The position numbers and the translations under genes were made by a program. This document shows, piece by piece, positions 36,083 to 46,100 of a DNA stretch of 64,000 nucleotides. The DNA lies in the NCBI GenBank assembly GCA_964644845.1, contig CAZXXS010000011.1, forward strand, positions 71,816-135,815, written 5' to 3'. Positions within the stretch are counted from its first letter, which is position 1, and every line of letters starts with the position of its first letter. The notes under the pieces are model-generated. The model worked only from the letters and a program-made list of their open reading frames with translations, did not search any database and was not told where the DNA came from. This stretch comes from Geothermovivens sp964644845 (GTDB lineage: Bacteria; Zhuqueibacterota; Zhuqueibacteria; Oleimicrobiales; Geothermoviventaceae).

Positions 36083-38674
36083 ATGAGAAGGCAATGGTTG
36101 ATCGTCGGAGCCCTGTTCGCCGCCCTGTCGTTGATGGGAGTGAGCACTTACGCTCAGAACCCGGTCACATTCCAGTGCAACATGTCGGTGCAAATGTTGT
36201 CTGGTCTGTTCGACCCGGGTACGGACACGCTTGTGGTCCGTGGCTCCTTCAACGGCTGGGCTGGCAACCAGGACAGGCTCACGGACGAAGACGGCGACTC
36301 GGTCTACACCATCACCGTGAATCTGGCGGACAGTCTTGTCGGGAAGACCGTCTACTACAAGTACGTGATCGTCTCGCCGACGACGGGAGACCGCTGGGAA
36401 GGCGATCCAAACCGCGAATTCGTGTTGCAGTCCGGCGGTCAGGTCCTACCAGTCGAGTATTTCGACCGGCAAACCTCTGTGGTGGTGACGGCGACGGCCA
36501 ACGTCACGTTCCAGGCCGACATGTCGGACATGCTCACAAACGGCTACTTCGATCCGGCCACGGACAGCATTCGGGTGGTCGGGAGCTTTAACGGTTGGGC
36601 CAACACCGAGTCGATGCAACCGGACCTGTTCGACCCGTCGTTGTACGTCTACACCACCGAAGTGACGGCTGAAGTTGGTTCCACCCAGGAGTGGAAGTTC
36701 CGTGCCTACCCCACAAACAAGTTCGTGGACAACGGCTGGGAAAGCGGTTCAAACCACCAGTTCGAGTTCACGGGAGACGATCTGACACTTGAACCGCTCA
36801 AACCGAACATTCTGCCGGCTGGACATCCGCTGAACCAGGACGTGACCGTGCGCTTCAGCGTGAATGTGCGCGGTGCCACGGACTGGTTCAACAAACAGCC
36901 GTTTCAGGACGTGAAGAGCGTGTGGTTGAACGGCGACTTCGTACCGCTTGGTCAGGGCGGTTGGGGTAGCTGGGCGGTGGCCGACACATCGCAACTGGTG
37001 CGCATGTACGACGACGGCACCCACGGCGACGAAAAGGCCAACGACGAGATCTGGACCACGGAAGTGGTGTTCCACGCCGGAACCGACATGACCACGCACC
37101 TCTACAAGTACGGCATCTACGCGGCTGGTGTGGACACGCTGAACGGCGGCAACATCCCGATGGACAACGAAGCGGGGTTCGCCGTGAACCACTTCCTTTT
37201 GATCGACGATTCGCAGCCGGTTTTCATTAACCAGACCGACGTGTTCGGCAGCCAGAGGCCTTCGCCCGAGGTGACCTTCCAGGTGGACATGAGCATCCAG
37301 ATGCTCTCTGGACTGTTCGACCCGGCCACGGACAAAGTGGTCGTGCGCGGTTCCTTCAACGGCTGGGGTGGCGAAGACCAGCTTCTGGACGCCAACGGCG
37401 ACAGCATCTTTGTGTACAACGTCATGCTGCCCGATTCGATGATCGACCAGACCATTTACTACAAGTTTGTCATCCTGCGTCCGGACAAACCTGACCAGTG
37501 GGAAGGCGATCCGAACCGCGAGTACGTGGTTACCTCCGGGCACCAGCTCACACCGCTTGACTACTTCGATCGCGTAAGTCAGGTGGCCAAGACCGCGAAC
37601 GTGAAGTTCCAGGCGGACATGTCGGAGCTGTTGACCAAGGGTTGGTTCGACCCGGCCACGGACAGCATTCGCGTGGTGGGCAGCTTCAACGGTTGGGCCA
37701 ACACCGAGTCGATGGTGCCCGACCTGTTCGATCCATCGCTGTACGTCTACGAGATCCCGATCACGGCTGCTGCGGGTTCGGAACAGCAGTGGAAGTTCCG
37801 CGCCTACCCGACAGACCGCTGGCTGGACAACGGCTGGGAAGCCGGTTCCAACCATATCTTCGAGTTCACCGGCGAGGACATGGTGCTGGATCCGATCAAG
37901 CCGAACATCTCCCCGGCCGGGCATCCGCTTTCTCAGGATGTCACCGTCCGCTTCCGCGTGAACGTGGACGGCGCGGTGGACTGGTTCAACAAGCAACCGT
38001 TCCAGAACATCAAGAGCGTGTGGCTGAACGGCGACTTTGTGCCTCTCGGCCAGGGGGGCTGGGGTAGCTGGGCCGTGGCCGACACGTCGCAGCTCGTTCG
38101 GATGTACGACGACGGTACCCACGGCGACGAAACCGCTGGCGACAAGATCTGGACTACCGAGGTGCTGTTCCGCCAGGGAGAAATGTCCGCGCACCTGTAC
38201 AAGTACGGCATCTACGCCGATGGTGTAGACACTCTGAACGGCGGCAACATCCCGATGGACAACGAGGCCGGTTTCGCGATGAACCACACCTTGCTCATCG
38301 ACGACAGTCAGCCGCTGTACGTGCCGCCTGTGGACATCTTCGGGAGCCAGTGGAAAGGAACGGCTGTGGAACGCGAAGACCGGCCCGAGGTGCCGAAGAC
38401 GTTCTTCGTGAGCCGCAACTACCCGAACCCGTTCAACCCGGAGACAACCATCCGTTACGGGGTGCCGAAGCAGGCGCATGTGAAGCTCACGGTGTACAAC
38501 ATCATCGGGCAGAAGGTCGCAACGCTTGTGAACACCGATCAGCCCGCTGGCTACTACCGGGTCAAGTGGGATGCCCACGACGATCTGGGGCGTCCGGTCC
38601 CCTCGGGGCTGTACATCTACCGATTTGAGGCGGGAAGCTACGTAGTGACGAAGAAGATGACACTGATGAAGTAG
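36083..38674 (+). CDS. Secreted protein with duplicated carbohydrate-binding-like domains and sorting domain
   Basis: This is an 863-residue secreted protein (signal LIVGALFAALSLMGVSTYAQ). It is built from three beta-sandwich domains repeated twice, A-B-C-A'-B'-C'. Domains A and B contain VRGSFNGWAGNQ or VVGSFNGWANTE, the GSFNGW motif of CBM20/CBM48/E-set starch-binding folds. Domain C contains FVPLGQGGWGSWAV, MYDDGTHGDE and LYKYGIYA. The C-terminus is a T9SS-like domain (RNYPNPFNPETTIRY, ending KKMTLMK). No catalytic site is visible. Its likely role is surface binding of alpha-glucan or related glycan, analogous to SusE/SusF. The ATG at 36083 follows GGGAGGCGAAG. Confidence 0.85.
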   Translation: MRRQWLIVGALFAALSLMGVSTYAQNPVTFQCNMSVQMLSGLFDPGTDTLVVRGSFNGWAGNQDRLTDEDGDSVYTITVNLADSLVGKTVYYKYVIVSPTTGDRWEGDPNREFVLQSGGQVLPVEYFDRQTSVVVTATANVTFQADMSDMLTNGYFDPATDSIRVVGSFNGWANTESMQPDLFDPSLYVYTTEVTAEVGSTQEWKFRAYPTNKFVDNGWESGSNHQFEFTGDDLTLEPLKPNILPAGHPLNQDVTVRFSVNVRGATDWFNKQPFQDVKSVWLNGDFVPLGQGGWGSWAVADTSQLVRMYDDGTHGDEKANDEIWTTEVVFHAGTDMTTHLYKYGIYAAGVDTLNGGNIPMDNEAGFAVNHFLLIDDSQPVFINQTDVFGSQRPSPEVTFQVDMSIQMLSGLFDPATDKVVVRGSFNGWGGEDQLLDANGDSIFVYNVMLPDSMIDQTIYYKFVILRPDKPDQWEGDPNREYVVTSGHQLTPLDYFDRVSQVAKTANVKFQADMSELLTKGWFDPATDSIRVVGSFNGWANTESMVPDLFDPSLYVYEIPITAAAGSEQQWKFRAYPTDRWLDNGWEAGSNHIFEFTGEDMVLDPIKPNISPAGHPLSQDVTVRFRVNVDGAVDWFNKQPFQNIKSVWLNGDFVPLGQGGWGSWAVADTSQLVRMYDDGTHGDETAGDKIWTTEVLFRQGEMSAHLYKYGIYADGVDTLNGGNIPMDNEAGFAMNHTLLIDDSQPLYVPPVDIFGSQWKGTAVEREDRPEVPKTFFVSRNYPNPFNPETTIRYGVPKQAHVKLTVYNIIGQKVATLVNTDQPAGYYRVKWDAHDDLGRPVPSGLYIYRFEAGSYVVTKKMTLMK
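36164..38340 (+). repeat. In-gene tandem duplication of about 1.1 kb
   Basis: The segment from about 36164 to 37246 is repeated from about 37270 to 38338, in frame and with high DNA similarity, strongest in the C domains (36930-37200 versus 38030-38300). It indicates a fairly recent duplication of the A-B-C unit. Confidence 0.8.
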
Positions 38675-38703
38675 TTCAGCCCCGAAACGAAGTTGCTGTT
38701 TGG

Positions 38704-38746
38704 CGAGGGGAGTCGGCTTGGGCTGTCTCCCCTCGTTTGTTTGTTG
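38704..38746 (+). terminator. Hairpin terminator after the carbohydrate-binding-like gene
   Basis: CGAGGGGAG (38704-38712) pairs perfectly with CTCCCCTCG (38727-38735), with a 14-base loop, followed by TTTGTTTGTTG. Confidence 0.85.
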
Positions 38747-38825
38747 TGGGTGCGTCGGTTCGAAGCCCCCGCGGCGGAGCAGAGCTGGCGTGAGGCTACC
38801 CAAGATCATTTCTGTCTGGCACCGC

Positions 38826-38854
38826 TTGCGCGGCCTGCGAAATTTGCTTATCTT
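38826..38854 (+). promoter_or_regulatory. Sigma70-type promoter candidate for the GH78 gene
   Basis: TTGCGC (38826-38831), a 17-base spacer and TATCTT (38849-38854), about 50 bases before the ATG at 38903 and just after a terminator. Confidence 0.55.
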
Positions 38855-38902
38855 GCTAACGCTGCGAACAAGGGTAAATCGAAATCGGAGGGAGGCCGCA
38901 AG

Positions 38903-41900
38903 ATGGAGCGCGAAGCAAATGCCGTGTCCGGATGCAGGTGGGGACTCTTGATCTTGGTGGCTTTCGTTGGACTGATTGCTTGTGGGAGGGCTTCGATGAC
39001 CGTCAAACCGACACAGTTACGCTGCGAGTACCAGGAAACGCCGTTAGGAATCGACGCGAAACAGCCCCGTTTTTCCTGGATTCTTGGGGACGAAAGGCGA
39101 GGTGCTGCCCAGTCCGCGTACCGGATCCTGGTGGCATCGGATCCAGCAGTGCTGGCAGCCGATTCCGGAGATGTTTGGGACAGTGGCCAGGTGAAGTCCG
39201 ACCAGTCCGTGAACGTGGTCTTCGCGGGTAAGCCGTTGGCTTCGCGCACGCGTTACTACTGGAAGGTGAAAACCTGGGACGCCGATGGTCAGCCCTCCGC
39301 GTGGAGCAACCCGGCTTGGTTTGAGACGGGCATCTTGGACCCGTCGGAGTGGCGTGCCAAGTGGGTGGCTGCGGGCGAACCCGGTCACGTCGAGGCGACG
39401 ACGAAGCTGGAAGGGAAATGGATCTGGTATCCCGGTGACTGTGGCATCACCAAGCCGTTTTACTTTCGCAAGGTTTTTGATGTCCCCGATCGCAGTCAGG
39501 TGGACACGGTCTACATTCTGGTCACAGCGGACAACCGGTTCAAACTTTTCCTGAACGGCGAGCCGATTGGAAGCGGCTCGAACTGGCAAGAAGTCAAAGA
39601 GTACGACGTGCACGTACAGCTCCGGCCGGGCAAGAATGTGATTGCCATCGAAGCGGACAACGTGCAGGGTGACGTTTGCGGGCTGATTTGCAACCTGCAC
39701 ATGCGCCTGAAAGATGGTCGCTTGGTCCAGGTGTTCACGGACGAATCCTGGCGGGTTTCGGACGAGGCAACACCGGGCTGGAAAGAACTCGATTTTGACG
39801 ATTCTTCCTGGAAACGGCCGCGCGTGGTCGGTCGTGCGGGCAATTCTCCGTGGAGCGACTGGATGGCGTCCGGCAAATACGAGCCTCCACGCTCGCAGCT
39901 GGTACGCACGGAAATCGAGATCCCGAAGAAAGTAGCTCAGGCTCGAGTGTACGTGACGGGTTTAGGTGCCTACCGGATGTACATCAATGGCAAACGTGTG
40001 GGCCATGACGAGTTCACACCCGGCTGGACGGACTACCGGGTTCGCATTCAGTACCAGACGTACGACGTGACACCGCTGCTCCACCAGGGCAAGAACGCGC
40101 TTGGGGCCATCCTCGGCAACGCCTGGTGGAGTGGAGAACTCGGTTGGAAGATGAACGCGGAATACAGTTTCGGACCGTTGCGTTTCCTGGCGGAACTTCA
40201 CGTAACGTACGACGACGGGACCACCCAGGTGTTCGCTACGGACGGCAACTGGAAAAGTCACCCTTCGCCCATCCTGTACAACGGCATCTACAACGGCGAG
40301 ACGTACGACGCGCGACTGGAGCTTGCTGGCTGGAACGAACCCGGTTTTGACGATTCAGGCTGGACAGCTACTGCGGTTGTGGATGAGCCGTCGCTGGACA
40401 AACTGGTAGCGCAGCAGGCGGAGCCGGTGCAGATCACGCAGGAGATCAAACCGGTGGCAGTAACGGAGCCCAAGCCGGGCGTGTTCGTTTTCGACCTCGG
40501 GCAGAACTTCACAGGCTGGGCACGCCTCCGCGTTTCGGGACCCGCGGGCACCGAGGTGAAACTGCGCTTCGCCGAGGTTCTGAACCAGGATGGAACCATC
40601 TACACGGAGAACTACCGGAAAGCAAAAGCCACGGACGTGTACATTCTGAGAGGCGAAGGTACGGAAGTTTGGGAACCGATGTTCACCTTCCGAGGCTTCC
40701 GGTACGTGGAGGTGACGGGTTACCCGGGCAGGCCAGAGAAGGACACGATCACGGGCGTGGTGGTCCACTCGAACATGCCGGAGATCGGGGAATTTGCCTG
40801 TTCGAACGATGTGATCAACGCTGTGCACCGCAATCTGGTCTGGGGATTGCGCAGCAACACGTTAAGCATCCCAACCGATTGCCCCCAGCGCGACGAGCGC
40901 CTGGGCTGGACGGGGGATGCCCAGATCATTGCCAAACCGGCTTGCTACAACTTCCAGATGGCGCGTTTCTTTACGAAGTGGTTGCGTGATCTGGCCAGCA
41001 GCCAGGATGAGGAAGGCGCCGTCCGTGACGTAGCCCCCGCTGTCGTTGTGGGCGAAAATCCGGCGTCCCCAGCTTGGGGCGACGCGATCGTCGTCGTCCC
41101 GTGGGTAGTGTACGAAATGTACGGGGACGTTCGCGTTTTGGAAGAGAACTACGAGCCAGCCAAGCGCTGGTTTACGTACTTGCAGAAAAACGAGAACAGC
41201 GGGATTTTTGATCGCGAAGGTTACGGCGATTGGGTCGCTGTGGTGCCCTCGCCGAAGAAACCGATCGCTGGTGCGTACGAGTTCCTGGATGCTGTACTCC
41301 TTTCCAAGTGGGCTCACGTCTTGGGACGGGACGAAGACGCAGCTTACTTTCGTAAAGAAGCGGAGCGAATCCGCGAGGTGTTCAACCGACGCTATTTTGA
41401 TCCGAGCTCCAACTGGTACGTGGGTCAGACGCAAACGGCAAATGTTCTGCCCCTGGCTTTCGGATTGGTGCCTGAGGACCGGGTGAAAGCAGTGGCAGAG
41501 CGCGTGGCCGAAGACGTGAAACAGCGAGGTTTCCACCTGAGCACCGGGTTCTTGGGAACTGCTTACTTGCTGCCCGTGCTGAGCGACTACGGCTTTGAAG
41601 ACGTGGCGTACCGTTTGGCTGTGCAAACCACGTACCCGTCCTGGGGCTACATGGTGGAACACGGAGCCACTACAATCTGGGAACTGTGGGACAGCGACGT
41701 GAAGGGGCCGGGGATGAATTCCCGGAACCACTACGCACTGGGTGCTGTGGACCGCTGGTTCTTCGAGTACGTTGGTGGGATTCGGGCCGTAGACGCTAAA
41801 GCAGGTTTCAAGCGTTCGGTCATTTGGCCGCAGATGACGCCGTTTCTGGACTGGGCCCGTGTCAAGCACACCACGGAGTACGGCGAACTGGCGTGCGCGT

Positions 41901-42136
41901 GGCGGCGCGAAGGGGACCAGCTCAGCCTCGCTGTCACGGTGCCGCCAAACACGACGGCGGAAGTGCACGTACCAGTTGCGAACATCGAAAAGGCGGAGGT
42001 ACTTGAAGGGGAAACGGTGCTCTTCCGGGATGGGAAGAAGGTGGAGGACACACCGCACATTCGGTTGGTTGGCGCCGAGGGGAAAGCGGTAGTTTTCGCC
42101 GTGGATGCCGGAACGTACCGGTTTGTGGCGAAGTGA
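38903..42136 (+). CDS. Alpha-L-rhamnosidase (GH78) lipoprotein
   Basis: This is a 1077-residue enzyme. The signal peptide ends in a lipobox (VAFVGLIACG), so it is probably membrane-anchored. The N-terminal Fn3-like domain (about 30-140: QPRFSWILGDERRGAAQSAY) precedes rhamnosidase beta-sandwich domains. The (alpha/alpha)6 catalytic domain carries CPQRDERLGWTGDAQ near residue 660, with the conserved acidic residues of GH78, and TTIWELWDS near 922, with the second catalytic glutamate. A C-terminal beta domain ends YRFVAK. It releases terminal L-rhamnose from glycans or glycosides. The ATG at 38903 follows GGAGGGAGG; the longer frame from 38693 crosses the terminator. It has its own promoter within the LacI-linked island. 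Confidence 0.92.
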   Translation: MEREANAVSGCRWGLLILVAFVGLIACGRASMTVKPTQLRCEYQETPLGIDAKQPRFSWILGDERRGAAQSAYRILVASDPAVLAADSGDVWDSGQVKSDQSVNVVFAGKPLASRTRYYWKVKTWDADGQPSAWSNPAWFETGILDPSEWRAKWVAAGEPGHVEATTKLEGKWIWYPGDCGITKPFYFRKVFDVPDRSQVDTVYILVTADNRFKLFLNGEPIGSGSNWQEVKEYDVHVQLRPGKNVIAIEADNVQGDVCGLICNLHMRLKDGRLVQVFTDESWRVSDEATPGWKELDFDDSSWKRPRVVGRAGNSPWSDWMASGKYEPPRSQLVRTEIEIPKKVAQARVYVTGLGAYRMYINGKRVGHDEFTPGWTDYRVRIQYQTYDVTPLLHQGKNALGAILGNAWWSGELGWKMNAEYSFGPLRFLAELHVTYDDGTTQVFATDGNWKSHPSPILYNGIYNGETYDARLELAGWNEPGFDDSGWTATAVVDEPSLDKLVAQQAEPVQITQEIKPVAVTEPKPGVFVFDLGQNFTGWARLRVSGPAGTEVKLRFAEVLNQDGTIYTENYRKAKATDVYILRGEGTEVWEPMFTFRGFRYVEVTGYPGRPEKDTITGVVVHSNMPEIGEFACSNDVINAVHRNLVWGLRSNTLSIPTDCPQRDERLGWTGDAQIIAKPACYNFQMARFFTKWLRDLASSQDEEGAVRDVAPAVVVGENPASPAWGDAIVVVPWVVYEMYGDVRVLEENYEPAKRWFTYLQKNENSGIFDREGYGDWVAVVPSPKKPIAGAYEFLDAVLLSKWAHVLGRDEDAAYFRKEAERIREVFNRRYFDPSSNWYVGQTQTANVLPLAFGLVPEDRVKAVAERVAEDVKQRGFHLSTGFLGTAYLLPVLSDYGFEDVAYRLAVQTTYPSWGYMVEHGATTIWELWDSDVKGPGMNSRNHYALGAVDRWFFEYVGGIRAVDAKAGFKRSVIWPQMTPFLDWARVKHTTEYGELACAWRREGDQLSLAVTVPPNTTAEVHVPVANIEKAEVLEGETVLFRDGKKVEDTPHIRLVGAEGKAVVFAVDAGTYRFVAK

Positions 42137-42206
42137 GGTGGTTGTGCGTTGCTCGTTTGTGTAGACCGGGGGTAGTGGGTGAAAGTTGCGGAAGGAGGTG
42201 TGAGCG

Positions 42207-42464
42207 ATGGGAAAGCCCGATGAGGCGGTTTTGGCGGAACGCTCAACGGATGACTTTGCGGCTGAGTTGAGCGAACAGATTCGAAAGTTGCCACCGGACC
42301 TGCAACGTGAGGTGGAGGATTTTGTCCAGTTCTTGCTGGAGAAGCACGGGCGCCGACGGCCGAGGAAGCTTCGTGTTGACTGGGCGGGTGCCCTGCGAGA
42401 GTACCGGGACCAGTACACGTCTCTGGAACTGCAAAAAAAAGCTTTGGAATGGCGGGGGGACTGA
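42207..42464 (+). CDS. Antitoxin (DUF2281/VapB-like) of a PIN-domain system
   Basis: This is an 85-residue protein, mainly helical (ELSEQIRKLPPDLQREVEDF, VQFLLEKHG), resembling DUF2281-type antitoxins that pair with PIN nucleases. The downstream tail (LRVDWAGALREYRDQYTSLELQ) probably wraps the toxin. The ATG follows the strong SD GGAAGGAGGTG. The toxin gene begins 3 bases after the stop, as usual for such pairs. GTTTGTGTAGAC about 45 bp upstream may be part of a promoter. Confidence 0.8.
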   Translation: MGKPDEAVLAERSTDDFAAELSEQIRKLPPDLQREVEDFVQFLLEKHGRRRPRKLRVDWAGALREYRDQYTSLELQKKALEWRGD

Positions 42465-42467
42465 AGA

Positions 42468-42875
42468 ATGTACCTGGTGGACACCAACGTTTGGCTGGAG
42501 TCCCTGCTTGAGCAGGAACGCTCCAAAGAAGCGATTGGGTTCCTGCGCGGCATACCGGCAGAGGACATGTTGATGACCGATTTCTCGTTGCACTCGGTTG
42601 CTCTTGTGCTCACACGGCTTGGCAAATTCGATGGCCTGCTGAAATTTGTCCAGGATGCACTTGTGGATGGTGCAGTCCGCATTGTCCGCCTCAGCTCCCG
42701 CGAGATGACCAACGTTGTTGAAACCATGCAGCGTTTCCGCCTCGACTTCGACGACGCCTACCAGTACGTGGCAGCGAGTAAGCACGGTCTCACACTCGTT
42801 AGTTTTGACGCGGACTTCGATCGGACGGAGCAGGGCCGTAAGACGCCTGGGCAGGTGCTCTCGGCTTTGGGATAG
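42468..42875 (+). CDS. PIN-domain ribonuclease toxin (VapC-like)
   Basis: This is a 135-residue PIN domain. Acidic metal ligands are visible in YLVDTNVWLE, in the central helix, in FDDAYQYVAA and in SFDADFDRTEQGRKTP. VapC-type toxins cleave RNA in the cytoplasm and are neutralised by the cognate antitoxin, here the preceding gene. It sits between two glycosidase genes and is unrelated to them in function. Confidence 0.87.
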   Translation: MYLVDTNVWLESLLEQERSKEAIGFLRGIPAEDMLMTDFSLHSVALVLTRLGKFDGLLKFVQDALVDGAVRIVRLSSREMTNVVETMQRFRLDFDDAYQYVAASKHGLTLVSFDADFDRTEQGRKTPGQVLSALG

Positions 42876-43177
42876 CGGCAGACGCAGGGGTGTTGGCTGA
42901 TTTCTCTGCGGCAGGAAACAGGTGGCTACCTGCGGGTAGGGTGTTGCATCGGGCGAGGGCGCATTCAGCCCGGGGTTTTGTTCTGGCGACGCCAGCACGG
43001 AAGAATCCGGAGTTTCGACACGACTGCGAAGCCTGGCAGGCCTGGCAGAGGGACGGTTCGGCTCCAAGACGAAAAGAGATTCCTGCACTGCGGGAGGGGA
43101 CATCAGACCCCGTGAACGCGGGTGGGCCCGTGTCGGCAGGGTGGGTAGCCCGGGATCCAGAGAGCAAGCGTGACGGA
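42876..43177 (+). other. Intergenic region before the GH13 gene
   Basis: This 302-bp gap is open in the GH13 frame back to 42890, but the extension has no signal peptide or domain character. No promoter, terminator or RNA was recognised. Confidence 0.35.
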
Positions 43178-46100
43178 ATGAAGGCAAGACAAAAATGCGG
43201 TTTTTTGCTGGCAGGGGGCATCGCCTGGTTTTTCCTGCTTACCGCGCTGGGGTGGGCTCAATTTGATCCAAACAGCTCAGTTCAGCCCCTCAGGCAAGCT
43301 ACGTGGGACAGTTCGTGGGTGCCGGTCACTTTTCGCTTTTACCACCCCCTCGCGGGCGGCGACTCGGCCGTCGCTTTGCTGGGGAGTTTTAACGCTTGGG
43401 GAAACACGAATGTCAGCCAGGATGCTCGCTACGACCTCATGTCCGATCCTGACGGCGACGGCTGGTGGACGGTAACTCTTGATCTGCCGCAAGGGACACA
43501 CGAGTACAAGTTCGTGAGTCTGAATTCCACCCACCCGCGCCCTGACGACGGCTACGCCCATGTGACGAACTGGTTTTCGGATCCGCTCAACCCCGAGTAC
43601 GGTGGGCCCTACCAAAACTCCATCTTGCACGTCAGCGACCCCATGCTTTACTACGTCCTTCCTTCGGAACGGGCCAGGTTGAACGAAGAACGTCCGCGGC
43701 TTGCCTTCAACGCCAGCGCTTCTTACCGAACCGGGTTGCAGCCCGAGAAAGTCGTGGCTGCCCTCGACGACGGGCAGGTGTCCCTTGATTCTTTGCACTT
43801 TGATCCGGATTGGCGTGCCTGGACAACCCGACCCCGTGTGGTGCTGGCGCCAGGGGAGCACGTTTGGTCAGTGGAAGTGTACAACCGGGCCGGACAGTCG
43901 GCGAGAGCCACGCACCGTTTCCGCGTGACCCACGAAATCACCACTGCCCTGTACCGATTTGTGATCGACACCAGAAGCCCGAACTTCCAGTACGTGGGAC
44001 GTGCACAATCGGTGAGTGTGCTCCTGGAACCACGCGGCACTGTACCACGGACGGTTCAGCTCAATCCTACTTCGGTTGCCGGCGTATTTGTGGGCGAGGT
44101 GGCACTCCCCGTCCGCAAGCCTGTGGACTACCGTGTGGTGGTGGATCGGAGCACGTACACGATCGATTGGGACAACCCCGTTCTCTCGCTGGAACACAAA
44201 AGCGTGGCGCAGAAGCAGGTGACCTCCACGCCACGGATCCGTGTGGACCCGGACGCCGGACTGCCGCTGGACGGTGCTGTTCTAACCGCGGCGGACTTTC
44301 CATTGGAGCTGGTTCTTGTGATTGATCCGAGCGACTCTGGATACGCTGTAGATTCCCTGTCGGTCCAGGCGGATGTGGACGGTGTGCCTCTGATGCCCTG
44401 GTTTGAGCGTCCCGGAAAAGGATTGCGCCTGGGGGTGCGGCTGACAGGGCTGTCGCTTGGCAGACACCGGGTTCGCGTGACGGCAGCCGACATTCGGGGA
44501 AATCCCGCGGAACCCTTTGTCTACACGTTAGCGGTTGTGGATTCGGGGCCAGACGTTTGGGGTATCGACGCAGAGGGTGACGCCACCGGTCCCGGCACGT
44601 ACCGCCTGCCGACCAACGTGGCGGATGGTGCTGTGGATCTCTTGAGCGCTCATTTCTGGGGTGACGAGCAGGGCGACACAACGTGGCTTGCTGTAGACCT
44701 GGCGCTAAAGGCCCTGGACCCGCGCACACGGGTACTGCTGACTGTCTGGAGCGATGCGCCCGCTGAATTCGAGGACGCGTTGTCAGGTCTGGAGCTCATG
44801 CTACCGCGCTGGCAGGGGCGTGGATTTCAGCTCATTCTGGCAGATCCACGCTCGTCGGCCCAATCCCCGGACCTCAACCGGGTGGTTTTCGCCAGAGAAC
44901 CTTCGCTCGATTTGGGGCCTGTGGTGACGCTGGCAGATTCGGCGCTGGACCAGGCTCACTTCGTTTTCCGTTTGCCTCTGGCAGCGCTGGCCCAGCATGT
45001 TGGCCCGACGACCGAACCGTGGCACTGGTCCGTCGTCGCGTTCCTGGCCGACGCCAACGGCGAACCTCTCGAAGTGGATGCCGGGCTCGGCGGGCAGGCG
45101 ATGCTGGAAGACCCGGACGTCTACGACGTTTTGTTCTGCCTCAACACGGGGTTTCAGCGACGGCTTTTGCGGAATACGATCGTAAGCTGGGGAATCGGCG
45201 GGCCGCGCCTGGCGCATCTCGGCACCGACGGACGAGGTGCTCTGAGCTTTCGCCCCGCCGACCTGGTGGGGGGCACGGCTTCTCCAGAGGTGACGCTGAA
45301 CACCAGGGGAAGCCGCTGGGTTGAGTCGACCGTCACGCTGCACGGGCGTGCCAGAGCGACCGAGGGAACGTCCGTTGCGGTCACGGGGCCGGCGGGCACT
45401 GTGAGCACGACCGTGGCCGCTGACAGCAGCTTTGCCCTCCGGATTCCGCTTGTCCCCGGTGAAAACCGGCTTGTCGCGCGCCTGGAAAACGGGACCACTG
45501 AGTTCAGCGAGCCGGCGATTTTTCGGCGTGTTACCCGATCGCTGCCGAGAGTGCTCTGGACAGCAAGCGTAGACAGTCAGGGTTTCGTCCGTCTGGACGC
45601 GTCGGCAAGTTCCGACCCGGCTGGCCGTCCCCTTCGATTCCGGTGGCAGCAGGATCCGCAAAACCCGGAGCCTGTGGATTGGACGGGCGCCCAGACTCAG
45701 CTTGTCCGGTTTCGGCCCCCCACAGTCCCAGGGGAGTACTACTTCGATTTGGAGGTTGTAGCGGAGGCAGACACGGCGAGGGCGCGGGCTGTCCTGGTGG
45801 TTCGCGCAGATGGCAAGGCAGTGGCCCCCGATCTTGGCGTGTGGCATCCTGCTTGGGTGGACAGTCTGGTCTTGTACGAGATTTACCCCCGCAGTTTCAG
45901 CCTGGCTGGGAAACTCCGGGCAATCACGGGCCGAATGGAAGAACTTGCCGATCTCGGGGTAACAGGCCTCTGGCTGATGCCCATCCACCCGTCGGCGATG
46001 ACGCACGGCTACTGGATCACCAACTACTTTGCCGTGAACCCGGAGTACGGCACGCTCCGGGACCTTCGTCAACTGGTCCGGGTCGCGCATGAGCACGGGA

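Noticed and set aside
36749..38809. 686-codon open frame on the minus strand
   Set aside because: It mirrors the duplicated binding-protein gene; its internal repeats only reflect the sense-strand duplication.
40862..42727. 621-codon open frame on the minus strand
   Set aside because: It is antisense to GH78 and the PIN/antitoxin genes, with no recognisable domain.
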